This document shows positions 8,672 through 18,200 of a DNA stretch of 64,000 nucleotides, one piece after another. Below the pieces are notes generated by a model. That model was not told where the DNA came from. It was given only the letters and a program-made list of their open reading frames with translations, and did no database searches. The stretch is taken from NCBI RefSeq assembly GCF_900112025.1, contig NZ_FOKL01000009.1, positions 124,001-188,000 of the forward strand. The letters are read 5' to 3'. This stretch comes from Janthinobacterium sp. 344 (lineage in GTDB: Bacteria > Pseudomonadota > Gammaproteobacteria > Burkholderiales > Burkholderiaceae_D). The translations under genes were made by a program, and so were the position numbers. The first letter of the stretch is position 1, and every line of letters starts with the position of its first letter.

Positions 8672-8715
8672 CAACATTGCGCTAGAATCGGTGACACACT
8701 TCTTACTAGGAAATC

Positions 8716-8964
8716 ATGTCGCCGATCGAACGCAAATGGTGGTTCATGCTGCCCGTCATGACGGTCGCCGCCGTCGCCACCCTGTTTCTGCTCGACAGTG
8801 CCAACGTGCCAAACACGAACCTGTTCGCGCGCAGCCTGATTTTCGGCCTGTGCTTCGCATCGCTGCACCGCGGCCTGTCGTTCTGCATCTGGATGGGCCT
8901 GTTGTGGGGCGCGCCGGGGCTGGCGGACAGCAAGCTGACCGAGGGCAAGCCGGCCAGCCGCTAG
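8716..8964 (+). CDS. Small inner-membrane protein of unknown function
   Basis: An 82-residue protein with AGGA four bases before the ATG. It has two hydrophobic segments (FMLPVMTVAAVATLFLL and a second around SLIFGLCFASL), with a third weaker one at FCIWMGLLWGAPGL. The C-terminus is polar. I do not recognise a family. It stands 44 bp after the secreted-protein gene and 109 bp before the T6SS lipase gene. Confidence 0.6.
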   Translation: MSPIERKWWFMLPVMTVAAVATLFLLDSANVPNTNLFARSLIFGLCFASLHRGLSFCIWMGLLWGAPGLADSKLTEGKPASR

Positions 8965-9073
8965 CGCCTGCACCTACGGCATCGCTGCCTTCTTTCCCGC
9001 AAAGTTTGCGTAAGCGCAACTAATTCCCCATCGCCCGTCCTACACTGTCCTGTCTGGTCAGCAAGGAGCGGCG

Positions 9074-11392
9074 ATGGCGTATCCGAAACTTCCCTATGTC
9101 AGCGGCAGCAACAGTGCCCTGCTGCATTGCGGCCGCAGCAGCGACGCCATCGTGCGCATCCGCCCCGAACTGCCCGGCAATGTGATCGTCATCCATGGCG
9201 TCAACGACGTGGGCACCAGTTTCGGCGCCGTGGAAAAAGGACTCTGCCAGGGACTCGACGCGCGCATGTATGGCGGCGGCCACGTGTTCACCCCCGCCGC
9301 CTACCGCATGCCGCAGGCATCCGACAAGAAGGAAGCCCTGGCCGATCCGGACGCCATCTTTTTCAAGCGCCGGCCTGACGATACGACGTACAGCCCCGTG
9401 ATACCGTTCTACTGGGGCTTTCGCGAACAAGGCAACGCCAGCAAAATGGTCAATGGCCAGAACACGGACCGCTACGGCAACCGTCTGGACAAGGACATGT
9501 CGAAGAACGGCGGCCCGTTCGGCAACGCCACCAATACCCTGCCCGACATGTGGAACAAGGGGCTGTTCTCTCCGTACGACGTGGGCGGCGACCCCGTGCG
9601 GCCCCTGATGACGGCACCCGGGCGCATGTATATGGTGCTGGCCGCCAAGCGCCTGGCGGCCCTCATCGCCATGATCCGCGATTACGACAGCAACGACGTG
9701 GTCTCCATCGTCGCGCACAGCCAGGGCTGTTTGATCTCGCTGCTGGCGCAGGCCTTCCTGCTCGACGAGGGCAAGCGGCCCGCCGACACCTTGATCCTCA
9801 CGCACCCACCCTACAGCCTGGTGGAAGACACGACCATGTTTTTCGGCGCGGCGGAATCGAGCCGCATCTTCGGCGGTGGCCAGGATGCGGTCATGCGCAA
9901 GCAGTACATGGCCATCAACGACCGCCAGACCTTCCATGCGCGCCTGCAAACGCTGGTGCAGATCGTGCAGGGCGTGGTGGCAAAAAAACACGCCACGCCC
10001 GCTTTTGCGCAGATCAAGGATCACGCCGTGTGTCACGGCATGGCCGGCGCGGCATGGCGCGCGGAAACGGATCGCGACAACCGGGGCAAGGTCTACCTGT
10101 ACTTTTGTCCCGAAGACATGACGGTGGCGCTGGACAATATGCAGGGCGTCGGCTGGCAGGGCGTGCCCGATCATCAGAACGGCCATGGCCTGTCGACAAG
10201 CAAGGGCAAGAAGGAGGGAGGCATCTGGGGCGCCGGTCCCACTACTTGGGAAAAGGAGTATCAAATGCGCAAGCCGCTGGCGGAACTGGGGGCGGGATTT
10301 TACCAGCGGGTCTTTACCAACAAGAAACGCCCCGATGCGGCTGGCAAGAATAGCGGGCCGGTGCTGGTCGGCTTGCCGCCGCACGACTTCGCCCTGCGCC
10401 TGGAAGGCGAGGACGACCACGCCCACGTGGCCGGCGCCAACCGTGGCCATCGCGGCAACCACGACGAGGCGCAGTGGCCGCCCGTCAAGGCCAGCAAATG
10501 GAATGTCTTTTCCACGGAAGCGGGCCGACGCGAAGGCTTGCGCACGATCAATGGCGAAGCGCTGCGCGTGCCCAGGGCGGCCGTGCTCGACGGCGGCGAA
10601 GTCAAGCCGGCGCAATTCCCCAAGGATTCCGACCAGGCCAAGCTGCCGCGCGACCAGCAAGGACCGTGCGAAGAGGTCGATCCGATCGATGCGGCCATTG
10701 CCATTACCAGTAAAAAAGGCGTGCGAAAACTCCCGAGGGAAGTCGTCGACGATCCTCGCCCCCTGCACGACCGGAAATCGGAATACAACTATGGCCCCTT
10801 CAGTCCGTCCGCACTCAAACAGGTTGAGCAAGCTCTCAATCTGGGCAAAGAACCGGGAGACTGGCGCAAGCTGGAACGCGTGGCCCGCTACCCGCGCGGC
10901 GGTGACCTGCTATACATCGATCCGCTGGAAACCCCGAACCAGGCACGCAAGCGCTGGCAGAACGAGGTCAGCCCCAAATCCTTCCACGGCGCCATTATCG
11001 GCAACGCGGAAAACCACCGCAACGTGACGGCGTATGACGTGGCCATTGGCGGGGGCAAGGCGAGCAGCGATCCGAAGTTTTATCGGTATTTGTGTGCGGT
11101 GGCAGATTGGCGGCTGCAAAACGACAAAAAAAATCCTATAAGAAAATCCATCCTCAGATGGGAGGATTTCATGAAAAAATTTGAAATCTATTGGGCTGCA
11201 GAACCTCTACAACGCAAGCAAATCATTGAAGGTAATGCCCATTATTACAGTTCCGGAGAATTACCGGCCTTTGTGCCCGCATTGCAAGCAGGCCTGCCGT
11301 CTACCGTCGTTTGTGAAACAGTCAATGGCAGGCGTACCGAATCGGTCGTCACTCCTTTCGTACATAAAGCCAGCGATGACATTCCAAGATGA
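9074..11392 (+). CDS. Type VI secretion lipase effector, Tle3-like (DUF3274)
   Basis: A 772-residue protein with AGGAG five bases before the ATG. The N-terminal part is an alpha/beta hydrolase: NVIVIHGVNDVGTSF, then the nucleophile elbow SIVAHSQGCLISL. The C-terminal part (VARYPRGGDLLYIDPLETP; NVTAYDVAIG; VADWRL) looks like the DUF3274 region of Tle3 phospholipases, which T6SS delivers to the target periplasm. There is no signal peptide, as expected. The last ~90 codons (from about 11110) are strikingly AT-richer than the rest. The next gene overlaps by 4 bp. No vgrG, PAAR or obvious immunity gene lies within the window. Confidence 0.82.
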   Translation: MAYPKLPYVSGSNSALLHCGRSSDAIVRIRPELPGNVIVIHGVNDVGTSFGAVEKGLCQGLDARMYGGGHVFTPAAYRMPQASDKKEALADPDAIFFKRRPDDTTYSPVIPFYWGFREQGNASKMVNGQNTDRYGNRLDKDMSKNGGPFGNATNTLPDMWNKGLFSPYDVGGDPVRPLMTAPGRMYMVLAAKRLAALIAMIRDYDSNDVVSIVAHSQGCLISLLAQAFLLDEGKRPADTLILTHPPYSLVEDTTMFFGAAESSRIFGGGQDAVMRKQYMAINDRQTFHARLQTLVQIVQGVVAKKHATPAFAQIKDHAVCHGMAGAAWRAETDRDNRGKVYLYFCPEDMTVALDNMQGVGWQGVPDHQNGHGLSTSKGKKEGGIWGAGPTTWEKEYQMRKPLAELGAGFYQRVFTNKKRPDAAGKNSGPVLVGLPPHDFALRLEGEDDHAHVAGANRGHRGNHDEAQWPPVKASKWNVFSTEAGRREGLRTINGEALRVPRAAVLDGGEVKPAQFPKDSDQAKLPRDQQGPCEEVDPIDAAIAITSKKGVRKLPREVVDDPRPLHDRKSEYNYGPFSPSALKQVEQALNLGKEPGDWRKLERVARYPRGGDLLYIDPLETPNQARKRWQNEVSPKSFHGAIIGNAENHRNVTAYDVAIGGGKASSDPKFYRYLCAVADWRLQNDKKNPIRKSILRWEDFMKKFEIYWAAEPLQRKQIIEGNAHYYSSGELPAFVPALQAGLPSTVVCETVNGRRTESVVTPFVHKASDDIPR

Positions 11393-13125
11393 AAAATTTT
11401 TTCCCAAACTTGCTCTACCCCTTCAGCGTAGCCCTCGCATTGATGACTCTGTTATTGCTTGGGTCTGTATTAATCAGTCCTTCTTATTTACTGGAGTCCA
11501 CGATGAGCAGCAAAATATGGCGCCACCTGCAATGGCTATTGCTGATCCCACCCATTGTAGCTGCCACATTGTTCGGTTCTCGCTGGCTGCATTCGTCCAG
11601 GCCTGTGGCCGTCGCAACGCCGCAAGTACAGCAGGCGGCGCCCACCGAGCAGGACAAGCGTGAATATGTGCTGGAAGTGATCGGTTTGGGCGTCACCCTG
11701 GACAAATACCGGCAGGGCAAACTGTGGGAAGCGTTGCAACAGGGTAATGCCTATGCCAGCATCCGTGAACAGGACAAGGAAAAATATACCTGGGATGCCA
11801 TGCAGAGAGCTGGGATAGCAGGCGGCCGCGGCGGCGACACGCTGGAAAATGGGGCAAGGGACATTCCCATGTATTTTGGCGTCCCCGTGTTCAATGCCGA
11901 ACCGCCGATCTTTAATTCGCACATGCTGGACAGCCCCGACTCGCCAGCCATAGGCCTGGCCGGTGGCGCCGCGTCATCCGGCCTGCACTGGCATCTGTTC
12001 GCCAGTGGTCCGCGCCGCCTCAGTGAACATCCGGACCGCATCCTGGAAGATGTGTTCGCCTTTTTTGACGCCAACCCTGACGTACCGTACATCGTGCTCA
12101 ATTCCGAAGACAGCATGCCCACGCGCGACCTGTACAGCCCGGACAACTCGCCACCGCTCACAAGAGACGGCCGCTACATCCCCGAAATGCCCGACGCCTC
12201 CGCCCTGTTCGTGCTGGCCCGGCGCGAGCGCATCGATGCCGTACGGAAGTTTGCGTACGACGATGCGCCGCCCGAGGACAGCGTCGATGATTTGAATACC
12301 TACGGCGTGGCGCGGCGCTTGTATCTGGCCTACTATGATTTGATGGGTACAGTGCCGCAGGCACGCCTGGAAACTGATCCCACAGCCATCACCCGGCGCC
12401 AGCCCACCATCGCCGAATGGCTGCCCGTCGCCGCGCAATTCGCCCGGCGCGCCGATATCCGTGGCACGGGCACGTTCAGCATGCTCGACAGGCTCCAGCA
12501 CAAGACCTATCACCCGCCGAAAGACTGGCAACCCACGCCATGGTTTCCCCTGCCGTTCAACAAGGAACAGCTGGCCCAGCTGGACCGCCTGCCGACCTTC
12601 GGCTTCATCCACCGGCCCACTTACGTCAAGATGACGGATGAGCAAGGCAAGCCGCTTACGCGGCGCGACCAGCGCGAACGCGCCTTGCAAACGGGATGGC
12701 GGCAAGCCTTGCTCAGCCTGCCGGAGGCCGAACGGCCCGCCGCGCCGGCACGCCTGGTCGCGGCCACAGGCGGCAGCCAGGCGCAACTGGTGGCGCTGCA
12801 CAAGACCTTGCTCAAGCATGCGGAGGATGGCGGCACGGAGCTCGACAGCGGCAACACGGCGCAGTGGATCGATACGGACCGGCGCTTGGGCAACACGGGC
12901 GCGGCCACCCTGTTCGTGCAGATGGCCATCGGCGTGATGGGCAGCTACCGCGATGGCGGGATCAGCGCCGTGGTGAATTGGCGCAACCCTGACGAGGCGA
13001 GCATCGTGCTGGTCAGCCCGCCGTCCGAGGAAAAACGCCGCACGCAAAGACATCCGCATGGCGGCGACGTCTTGCGGCACTACGTCACGCCGGCCATCGA
13101 CCCGGCAAATTACCCATCGAACTGA
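11389..13125 (+). CDS. Type VI lipase adapter, Tla3-like (DUF2875)
   Basis: A 578-residue protein of the DUF2875 family. In Pseudomonas the family member Tla3 carries the Tle3 lipase to VgrG. The gene overlaps the lipase stop by ATGA, indicating translational coupling. A second possible start, ATG 11503 (MSSKIW), has a better SD (GGAG, six bases away). It would remove the first of two N-terminal hydrophobic segments and leave a single membrane anchor or signal. I keep 11389 but the choice is open. The first ~150 bp share the low GC of the lipase 3' end. Its stop directly abuts the stop of pbpC on the other strand. Confidence 0.75.
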   Translation: MKNFFPNLLYPFSVALALMTLLLLGSVLISPSYLLESTMSSKIWRHLQWLLLIPPIVAATLFGSRWLHSSRPVAVATPQVQQAAPTEQDKREYVLEVIGLGVTLDKYRQGKLWEALQQGNAYASIREQDKEKYTWDAMQRAGIAGGRGGDTLENGARDIPMYFGVPVFNAEPPIFNSHMLDSPDSPAIGLAGGAASSGLHWHLFASGPRRLSEHPDRILEDVFAFFDANPDVPYIVLNSEDSMPTRDLYSPDNSPPLTRDGRYIPEMPDASALFVLARRERIDAVRKFAYDDAPPEDSVDDLNTYGVARRLYLAYYDLMGTVPQARLETDPTAITRRQPTIAEWLPVAAQFARRADIRGTGTFSMLDRLQHKTYHPPKDWQPTPWFPLPFNKEQLAQLDRLPTFGFIHRPTYVKMTDEQGKPLTRRDQRERALQTGWRQALLSLPEAERPAAPARLVAATGGSQAQLVALHKTLLKHAEDGGTELDSGNTAQWIDTDRRLGNTGAATLFVQMAIGVMGSYRDGGISAVVNWRNPDEASIVLVSPPSEEKRRTQRHPHGGDVLRHYVTPAIDPANYPSN

Positions 13126-15243
13126 TTATTTTCCCTGTGCGGCCAGCTGCGCCAAGGCATTCCCCCGCACCTGGAACCCCACCCGCGCCACCGTTTTTCC
13201 GGCGTCATCGACGAGGGCCAGCGCGTGCTTGCCCGGCACGGGGCGCCAGCTGATACTCTCCGCTGCGCCGCCCAGATCCTTGCCGTCGAGCACCCAGCGC
13301 AAATCACGGCTGCCTTGCGCCTGGAAGAACACGCGCTGCAAGGCGGGCGGAATGTCGGGGTCGATGGCGAGGATGCTGTCTTCGGCCGGGTAGACGATGG
13401 CCGGTGGCCGTACCGTGTCGCCCACCACGGCGATGACGGCGCTTTCCGTGCCAACGATAAACCATTCGCGGCGCGGCGCTTCCAGCGCAGGCTGGTACGC
13501 CACCATCTGCTGCAGCACGCCGGGCGGCGCCTTCGGCGCATGGCTGGGCACGTTCTTGTGCAGGTAATCCATGACGTCGCGCCACACGGGCGCGGCGCCC
13601 GTCACGCCCGACACGTCCCACATGGGCTTGCCATCGAAATTGCCCACCCACACGCCCACCGTGTAGCGTTCCGAGTAGCCCATGCACCAGTTGTCGCGCA
13701 TGTCCTTGCTCGTGCCCGTCTTGACGGCGCTCCAGAAATTCGTCCCCAGTTCGTTGCGCAAGCCAAAGGTCATGCTGCGCGCGGCGCGGTCGGCCAGGAT
13801 ATCGCTGACGATGAAGGCGGCGCCCGGCTCCATGACCTTGCGCCTGTCCTTGCCCGCCTGGCCCGGCTGCAGGCTGGCCGTGCTGTACAGCCCGCCATTG
13901 GCCAGCGCGCGGTAGGCGTTGGCCAGTTCCAGCAGGGTTACTTCCGACGAGCCCAAGGCCAGCGAGGGGCCATAGTATTCGGCCGGCTCCGTCAGGCTCG
14001 ACAGGCCGACGTCCTTGAGGCGATTGTAAAAACCGTCCTGCCCCGTCAGCAGCACCGTGCGCACGGCGGGAATGTTGAGGGAACTGGCCAGGCTGGTGCG
14101 GGCGCTGACATGGCCCTTGAAGTTGCGGTCGTAGTTTTGCGGCGCATACATGCCGGACGCCGTGGCGATGTCCAGCGGCGAGTCGTCCATGACGGAGGCG
14201 GCCGTCATCAGGCGCCGCTCGATGGCCAGTTCATACAGGAACGGTTTCAAGGTGGAACCGGCCTGGCGCAAGGCCGTCACGCCATCGACGTGGCTGCCGC
14301 CCGCATTGCCCACATAGGCGAGGATCTCGCCGCTGCGGTTATCCAAGACGACGATGGCGCCGTCGTTGACATTGCGCTCGCGCAAGGACGCCAGCTGCTG
14401 GCGCAGGTTGTCCTGCGCGAAACGCTGCAAGGGGCCGTCCAGGGTGCTGCGCACGGACAGCCCGGGCTGCTTGAGCAGTTGCTGCGCCACCTGCGGCGCG
14501 GGCGCCAGCTCCGGATACACACCGGTCTTCTGCAGGGCTGTCTGCACGCGCTGGCCGATCAGCTGGCAGCTGCTGTCCATGCGCCACTCCTTGGCCAGCG
14601 CGCAGGCGCGCCGCGTCACGGCGGCCGGTGGTGCATTCGGCGCGCGCACCAGGCTGGCCAGGATGATGGCGTCCGTCTGGTTCAGGCCGGACGGCGCCTT
14701 GCCGAACAGGCTGTAGGAGGCGGAGGCGATGCCCTGCAGTTCTCCCCGGAATGACACCAGGTTCAGATAGGCCTCGAAAATCTGCGCCTTGCTCCAGCTG
14801 TCCTCGATGGCTTGCGCGGCGCGCATCTGGTCCCATTTCTGGCGCAGGCTGCGCCCGCCCGCTTGCGCCTGCAAGTCCGCGTCCAGCTGGCCCGCCAGCT
14901 GCATGGTGATGGTGGAGGCGCCGCGCGGTTTCTTGGCAAACAGATTGTCCCAGGCGGCCGTGGCCAGCGCGGACACATCCACGCCGCCGTGCCGCATGAA
15001 ACGCTGGTCTTCCGCCAGTAGCACGGCCTGCTGCACGGCGGGAGAGATGTCGGCCAGCGGCACCCACGGCAGCCGCCGCACCTTCATGTCCACGCGTAAC
15101 GATTGCAGGGGCGCGCCGCCGCGGTCCAGCAATTGCGCTTCCGAACTGCGGTAGGCGGCCTGCACCTGGGCCGGCGTCAGCACGGCCTCGGCGAGGACGT
15201 GGCCAGCCAGCAGGCAGCCCATGGCAAAGATGACACGCTTCAC
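13126..15243 (-). CDS. pbpC: Penicillin-binding protein 1C
   Basis: A 705-residue bifunctional peptidoglycan synthase. The glycosyltransferase (GT51) region includes LLAEDQRFMRHGGVD and ASTITMQLAG. The transpeptidase has the SxxK motif in AGSTLKPF (Ser330) and KTGTS. A C-terminal PBP1C-type domain follows. It starts with GTG at 15243, overlapping the stop of the upstream alpha-2-macroglobulin gene as GTGA, with GAAGG upstream. The pairing of pbpC with a bacterial alpha-2-macroglobulin is common in proteobacteria and suggests joint periplasmic defence and wall repair. There is no gap to the convergent adapter gene. Confidence 0.9.
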   Translation of the reverse strand: MKRVIFAMGCLLAGHVLAEAVLTPAQVQAAYRSSEAQLLDRGGAPLQSLRVDMKVRRLPWVPLADISPAVQQAVLLAEDQRFMRHGGVDVSALATAAWDNLFAKKPRGASTITMQLAGQLDADLQAQAGGRSLRQKWDQMRAAQAIEDSWSKAQIFEAYLNLVSFRGELQGIASASYSLFGKAPSGLNQTDAIILASLVRAPNAPPAAVTRRACALAKEWRMDSSCQLIGQRVQTALQKTGVYPELAPAPQVAQQLLKQPGLSVRSTLDGPLQRFAQDNLRQQLASLRERNVNDGAIVVLDNRSGEILAYVGNAGGSHVDGVTALRQAGSTLKPFLYELAIERRLMTAASVMDDSPLDIATASGMYAPQNYDRNFKGHVSARTSLASSLNIPAVRTVLLTGQDGFYNRLKDVGLSSLTEPAEYYGPSLALGSSEVTLLELANAYRALANGGLYSTASLQPGQAGKDRRKVMEPGAAFIVSDILADRAARSMTFGLRNELGTNFWSAVKTGTSKDMRDNWCMGYSERYTVGVWVGNFDGKPMWDVSGVTGAAPVWRDVMDYLHKNVPSHAPKAPPGVLQQMVAYQPALEAPRREWFIVGTESAVIAVVGDTVRPPAIVYPAEDSILAIDPDIPPALQRVFFQAQGSRDLRWVLDGKDLGGAAESISWRPVPGKHALALVDDAGKTVARVGFQVRGNALAQLAAQGK

Positions 15244-18200
15244 CGCCCCACCTTCACAGTCGCATTCGGCGACTCGCCAAACATTTCCGGCGAATACATG
15301 GCCTCGATGCGCGTGGCCGGCAGGCTGAACTCCCCAGCATTGTTCAGCCGTACCGTGTATTCCACGCTCCAGTTACCTTTCGGCACGAAGGCGTAGTAGG
15401 CGCGGAAGGCGTCAAACGCGCGCTCCTCGAACGTGGGCCAGACCCAGCCCGTGGATTTCTCGCCGGCCGTCAGCAGCTGCGAATCGCGCCCCAGGCCATT
15501 GCCCAGCACCGTGGCGCTGGCGGGGATCGGGTCGTCGACCACCACCCAGCTCATATCCGCCTGCGCCGACAAGTCCAGGCGCACGCGATAGACATCGCCG
15601 CGCGACCACGCGCCCGCCGTCTTCTGTTCCACGGGCGTGATGGTTTTCCTGATCGTGTAGCCGCTGGAGACGGGCGCTTTGAGCGGGATGGCCGCCAGGC
15701 TTTGCACGGTGGCCCACGGCTTGCCCGTGCCGCTGTGCGCCAGGCCCAGGGTATCGATCCCTTTCGGCCACGCCTGCAGCACGGGGCCCACCTTCGCCGC
15801 GCCATTCCACACGAGCGCTTGCGTATCGCCGCCCAGCTTGACGGCGCTGGCGCCCGTCACGGGTGTCGACTCGAATTTGGCCGAGAATTTGGCGATGGCC
15901 AGCGTGCCCCAGGCGTTGGCCACCGTGGTATCCCAGCGGCCCTTTTTCTGCCGGCCCATGCTGCCGCGCACCAGGCGGCCGATGTCGTCCTTCCACGCCG
16001 GATCGTCCATCACGGCCAGTAATAAACGGTTGGCGTTGACGTCGCCCGAGACCATCAGCCACCACCAGTTATCCTTGCGCTCGGTGGAAAAGCCCATGGT
16101 CGTGCCCTGGAAGTTCAGGCGCGAACGCAGGATCTGCTGCGCCTCGGCCAGCAGCGCATCGCGGCGCGCCAGGCTTGGCGTGCGCTGCAGCAGCAGGCTC
16201 CAGTCGATGACGGCGGACGTGGGCCACAGGTTCGGGTTGATGCTGATGCTTTCCAGCGCATCGGGCGGGACCTTGTTCGAGCGCGACAGCGCTTCCAGCG
16301 CCGCCAGCTTGCGCACGGCCAGGTCGGTCGTGGGCAAGGCCGAATGGCGCACGATGCGGCCCTGCACGAAGGCCGTCAAGGCTTCTTCCATGCGGTTCTT
16401 CGTCTGTTCGGGAATCGCATAGCCCGCTTCCTTCGTAGCCGACAGCACGTACGCCGTCAGGCTGTCGCTGCCCTGCTCCATGATGGGGAAATATTTCAGC
16501 ATGCCATCGCCATCGAGGTAGGCGGGCAGGCTGGCGGCCAGCTTGTTCCACGCCTCCTGGTCTTGCAGGGCGATGGCTTTCGACGTGTTTTGCTCGAAGC
16601 AGGTGTAGGGGTAGGCGGCCATGTACTCACGCACGCCGGGCAGCTCGCCGCCCAGCTTGGCGACAAAGCTGGTCTGGATGCCGCCGCGGCCCGGCAAGGC
16701 GCCGGCCGGCATCTGCACGGACATGTTCGTCGGCTTCTCGATCTGCAGCAAGGTGGCTTGATAGGTGCGCACGGGCGTGGCCTGGCCCACCTTTTGCGTG
16801 ATTTTCAGTTTGTCCGTATGGCTGCCCGCCTTCGCGCCGATCTCCCACACAAGACTTGCCGCGCCGAGCGGCACCTGGTAATCCCAGCCCGTTTCGCGCG
16901 CTTCGCCGGCCGCCAGGGTCAGGCTCTGGCGCGGCAGCGCCTTGCCCGCCGCCGTGGCATTGAGTTCCACGTTCAGCGCCGCCGCCGAAGTGTTGCGCAC
17001 AGTAAATCCTGCGCGCAACTGGTCGCCTTCGCGCACGAGAGTCGGCAAGCCCGACATCAGGATCAGGTCTTGCGAGCTGCGGATATCCGTGCTGCCCGTG
17101 CCGAACAATTCCTTGCCCGCGCTGGCGATGGCGACGATGCGGAACCCGGTCAAGGAATCGTTCAGCGGCACTTGCACGCTCGCTTCACCCTTGGCGTCGA
17201 GCTTGACGGTGGCCTTCCAGAACAGCAAGGTATCGAACAGTTCGCGGCTGGCCCCCTTGCCGCCGCCACCGCCGGCCGGGAAGGCCTTGCGGCCGAAGTG
17301 GCGCTTGCCGATCACCTGCATTTGCGCCGTCGCCGTTTCCACCTGCAGGCTGCGCTGCGCCATCATGGTATCGAGCAATTTCCAGCTCTCGTTGGGCATC
17401 AGTTCCAGCAGCCCCGTATCGACGGCCGCCAGCGCCACCTCGGCGCCGGCCGGCAACGGTTTGCCATCGGCGCGGCGCACGCGCACGGACACCTCCGCCC
17501 TGTCACGCGTTTTATATACTTCCTTGTCGGACACGACCAGCACGTTCAGTTCATGCGCCTGCCACCCCACGTTCAGCGGGGCGATGCCCATCTTGTAGGC
17601 CGGCTTGCCCAGGTCCACCAGGGCCGTGGGCTGCACGCCGTCCACCCGGCCCCGCACGACAAACACGGAGACATACACGTTGGGCGCGTAATTCGGTTTG
17701 ACAGGGATTTTCACCACGGGTTCCCGGCCATCGAGCTGGCGCACATAGGTATCAAGGATGCCTTCGCGCTCGACCGTGATCAGCGCCGTGCCCGAACGGA
17801 ACGGCATGCGCACTTGCAAGCTCGCTTCCTGGCCCGGTTCATAGCGTTTCTTTTCCGGCAGCACGTCGATGCGGTCGTTGTCGCTGACGTTGAACCACCA
17901 GTCACCGCTGCCGGCCACCCAGGTTTCGCGGTTGGCGACGGCCGCATTGCCGGCCCCGTCCTGCGTGCGCGCGCGCAAAATCAAATTGCCGCTGGCGGGC
18001 GCCTTCACATCGCAGATCAGGAGGCCCTTGTTGTCCGTCTTGCCATTGCAGGCCGGCCCCAGCTTGACGACTTCGCTGCTGTTTTCATACGCATAAAAGC
18101 CGCCGATCAGGCGCCGGCGGTGCGAGTAGCTGTTGCGCTGGAAGAAATCCACGGCCACCGGCGCATTCGCCACCGGCTTGCCATCCGTGCCCAGCACGAC

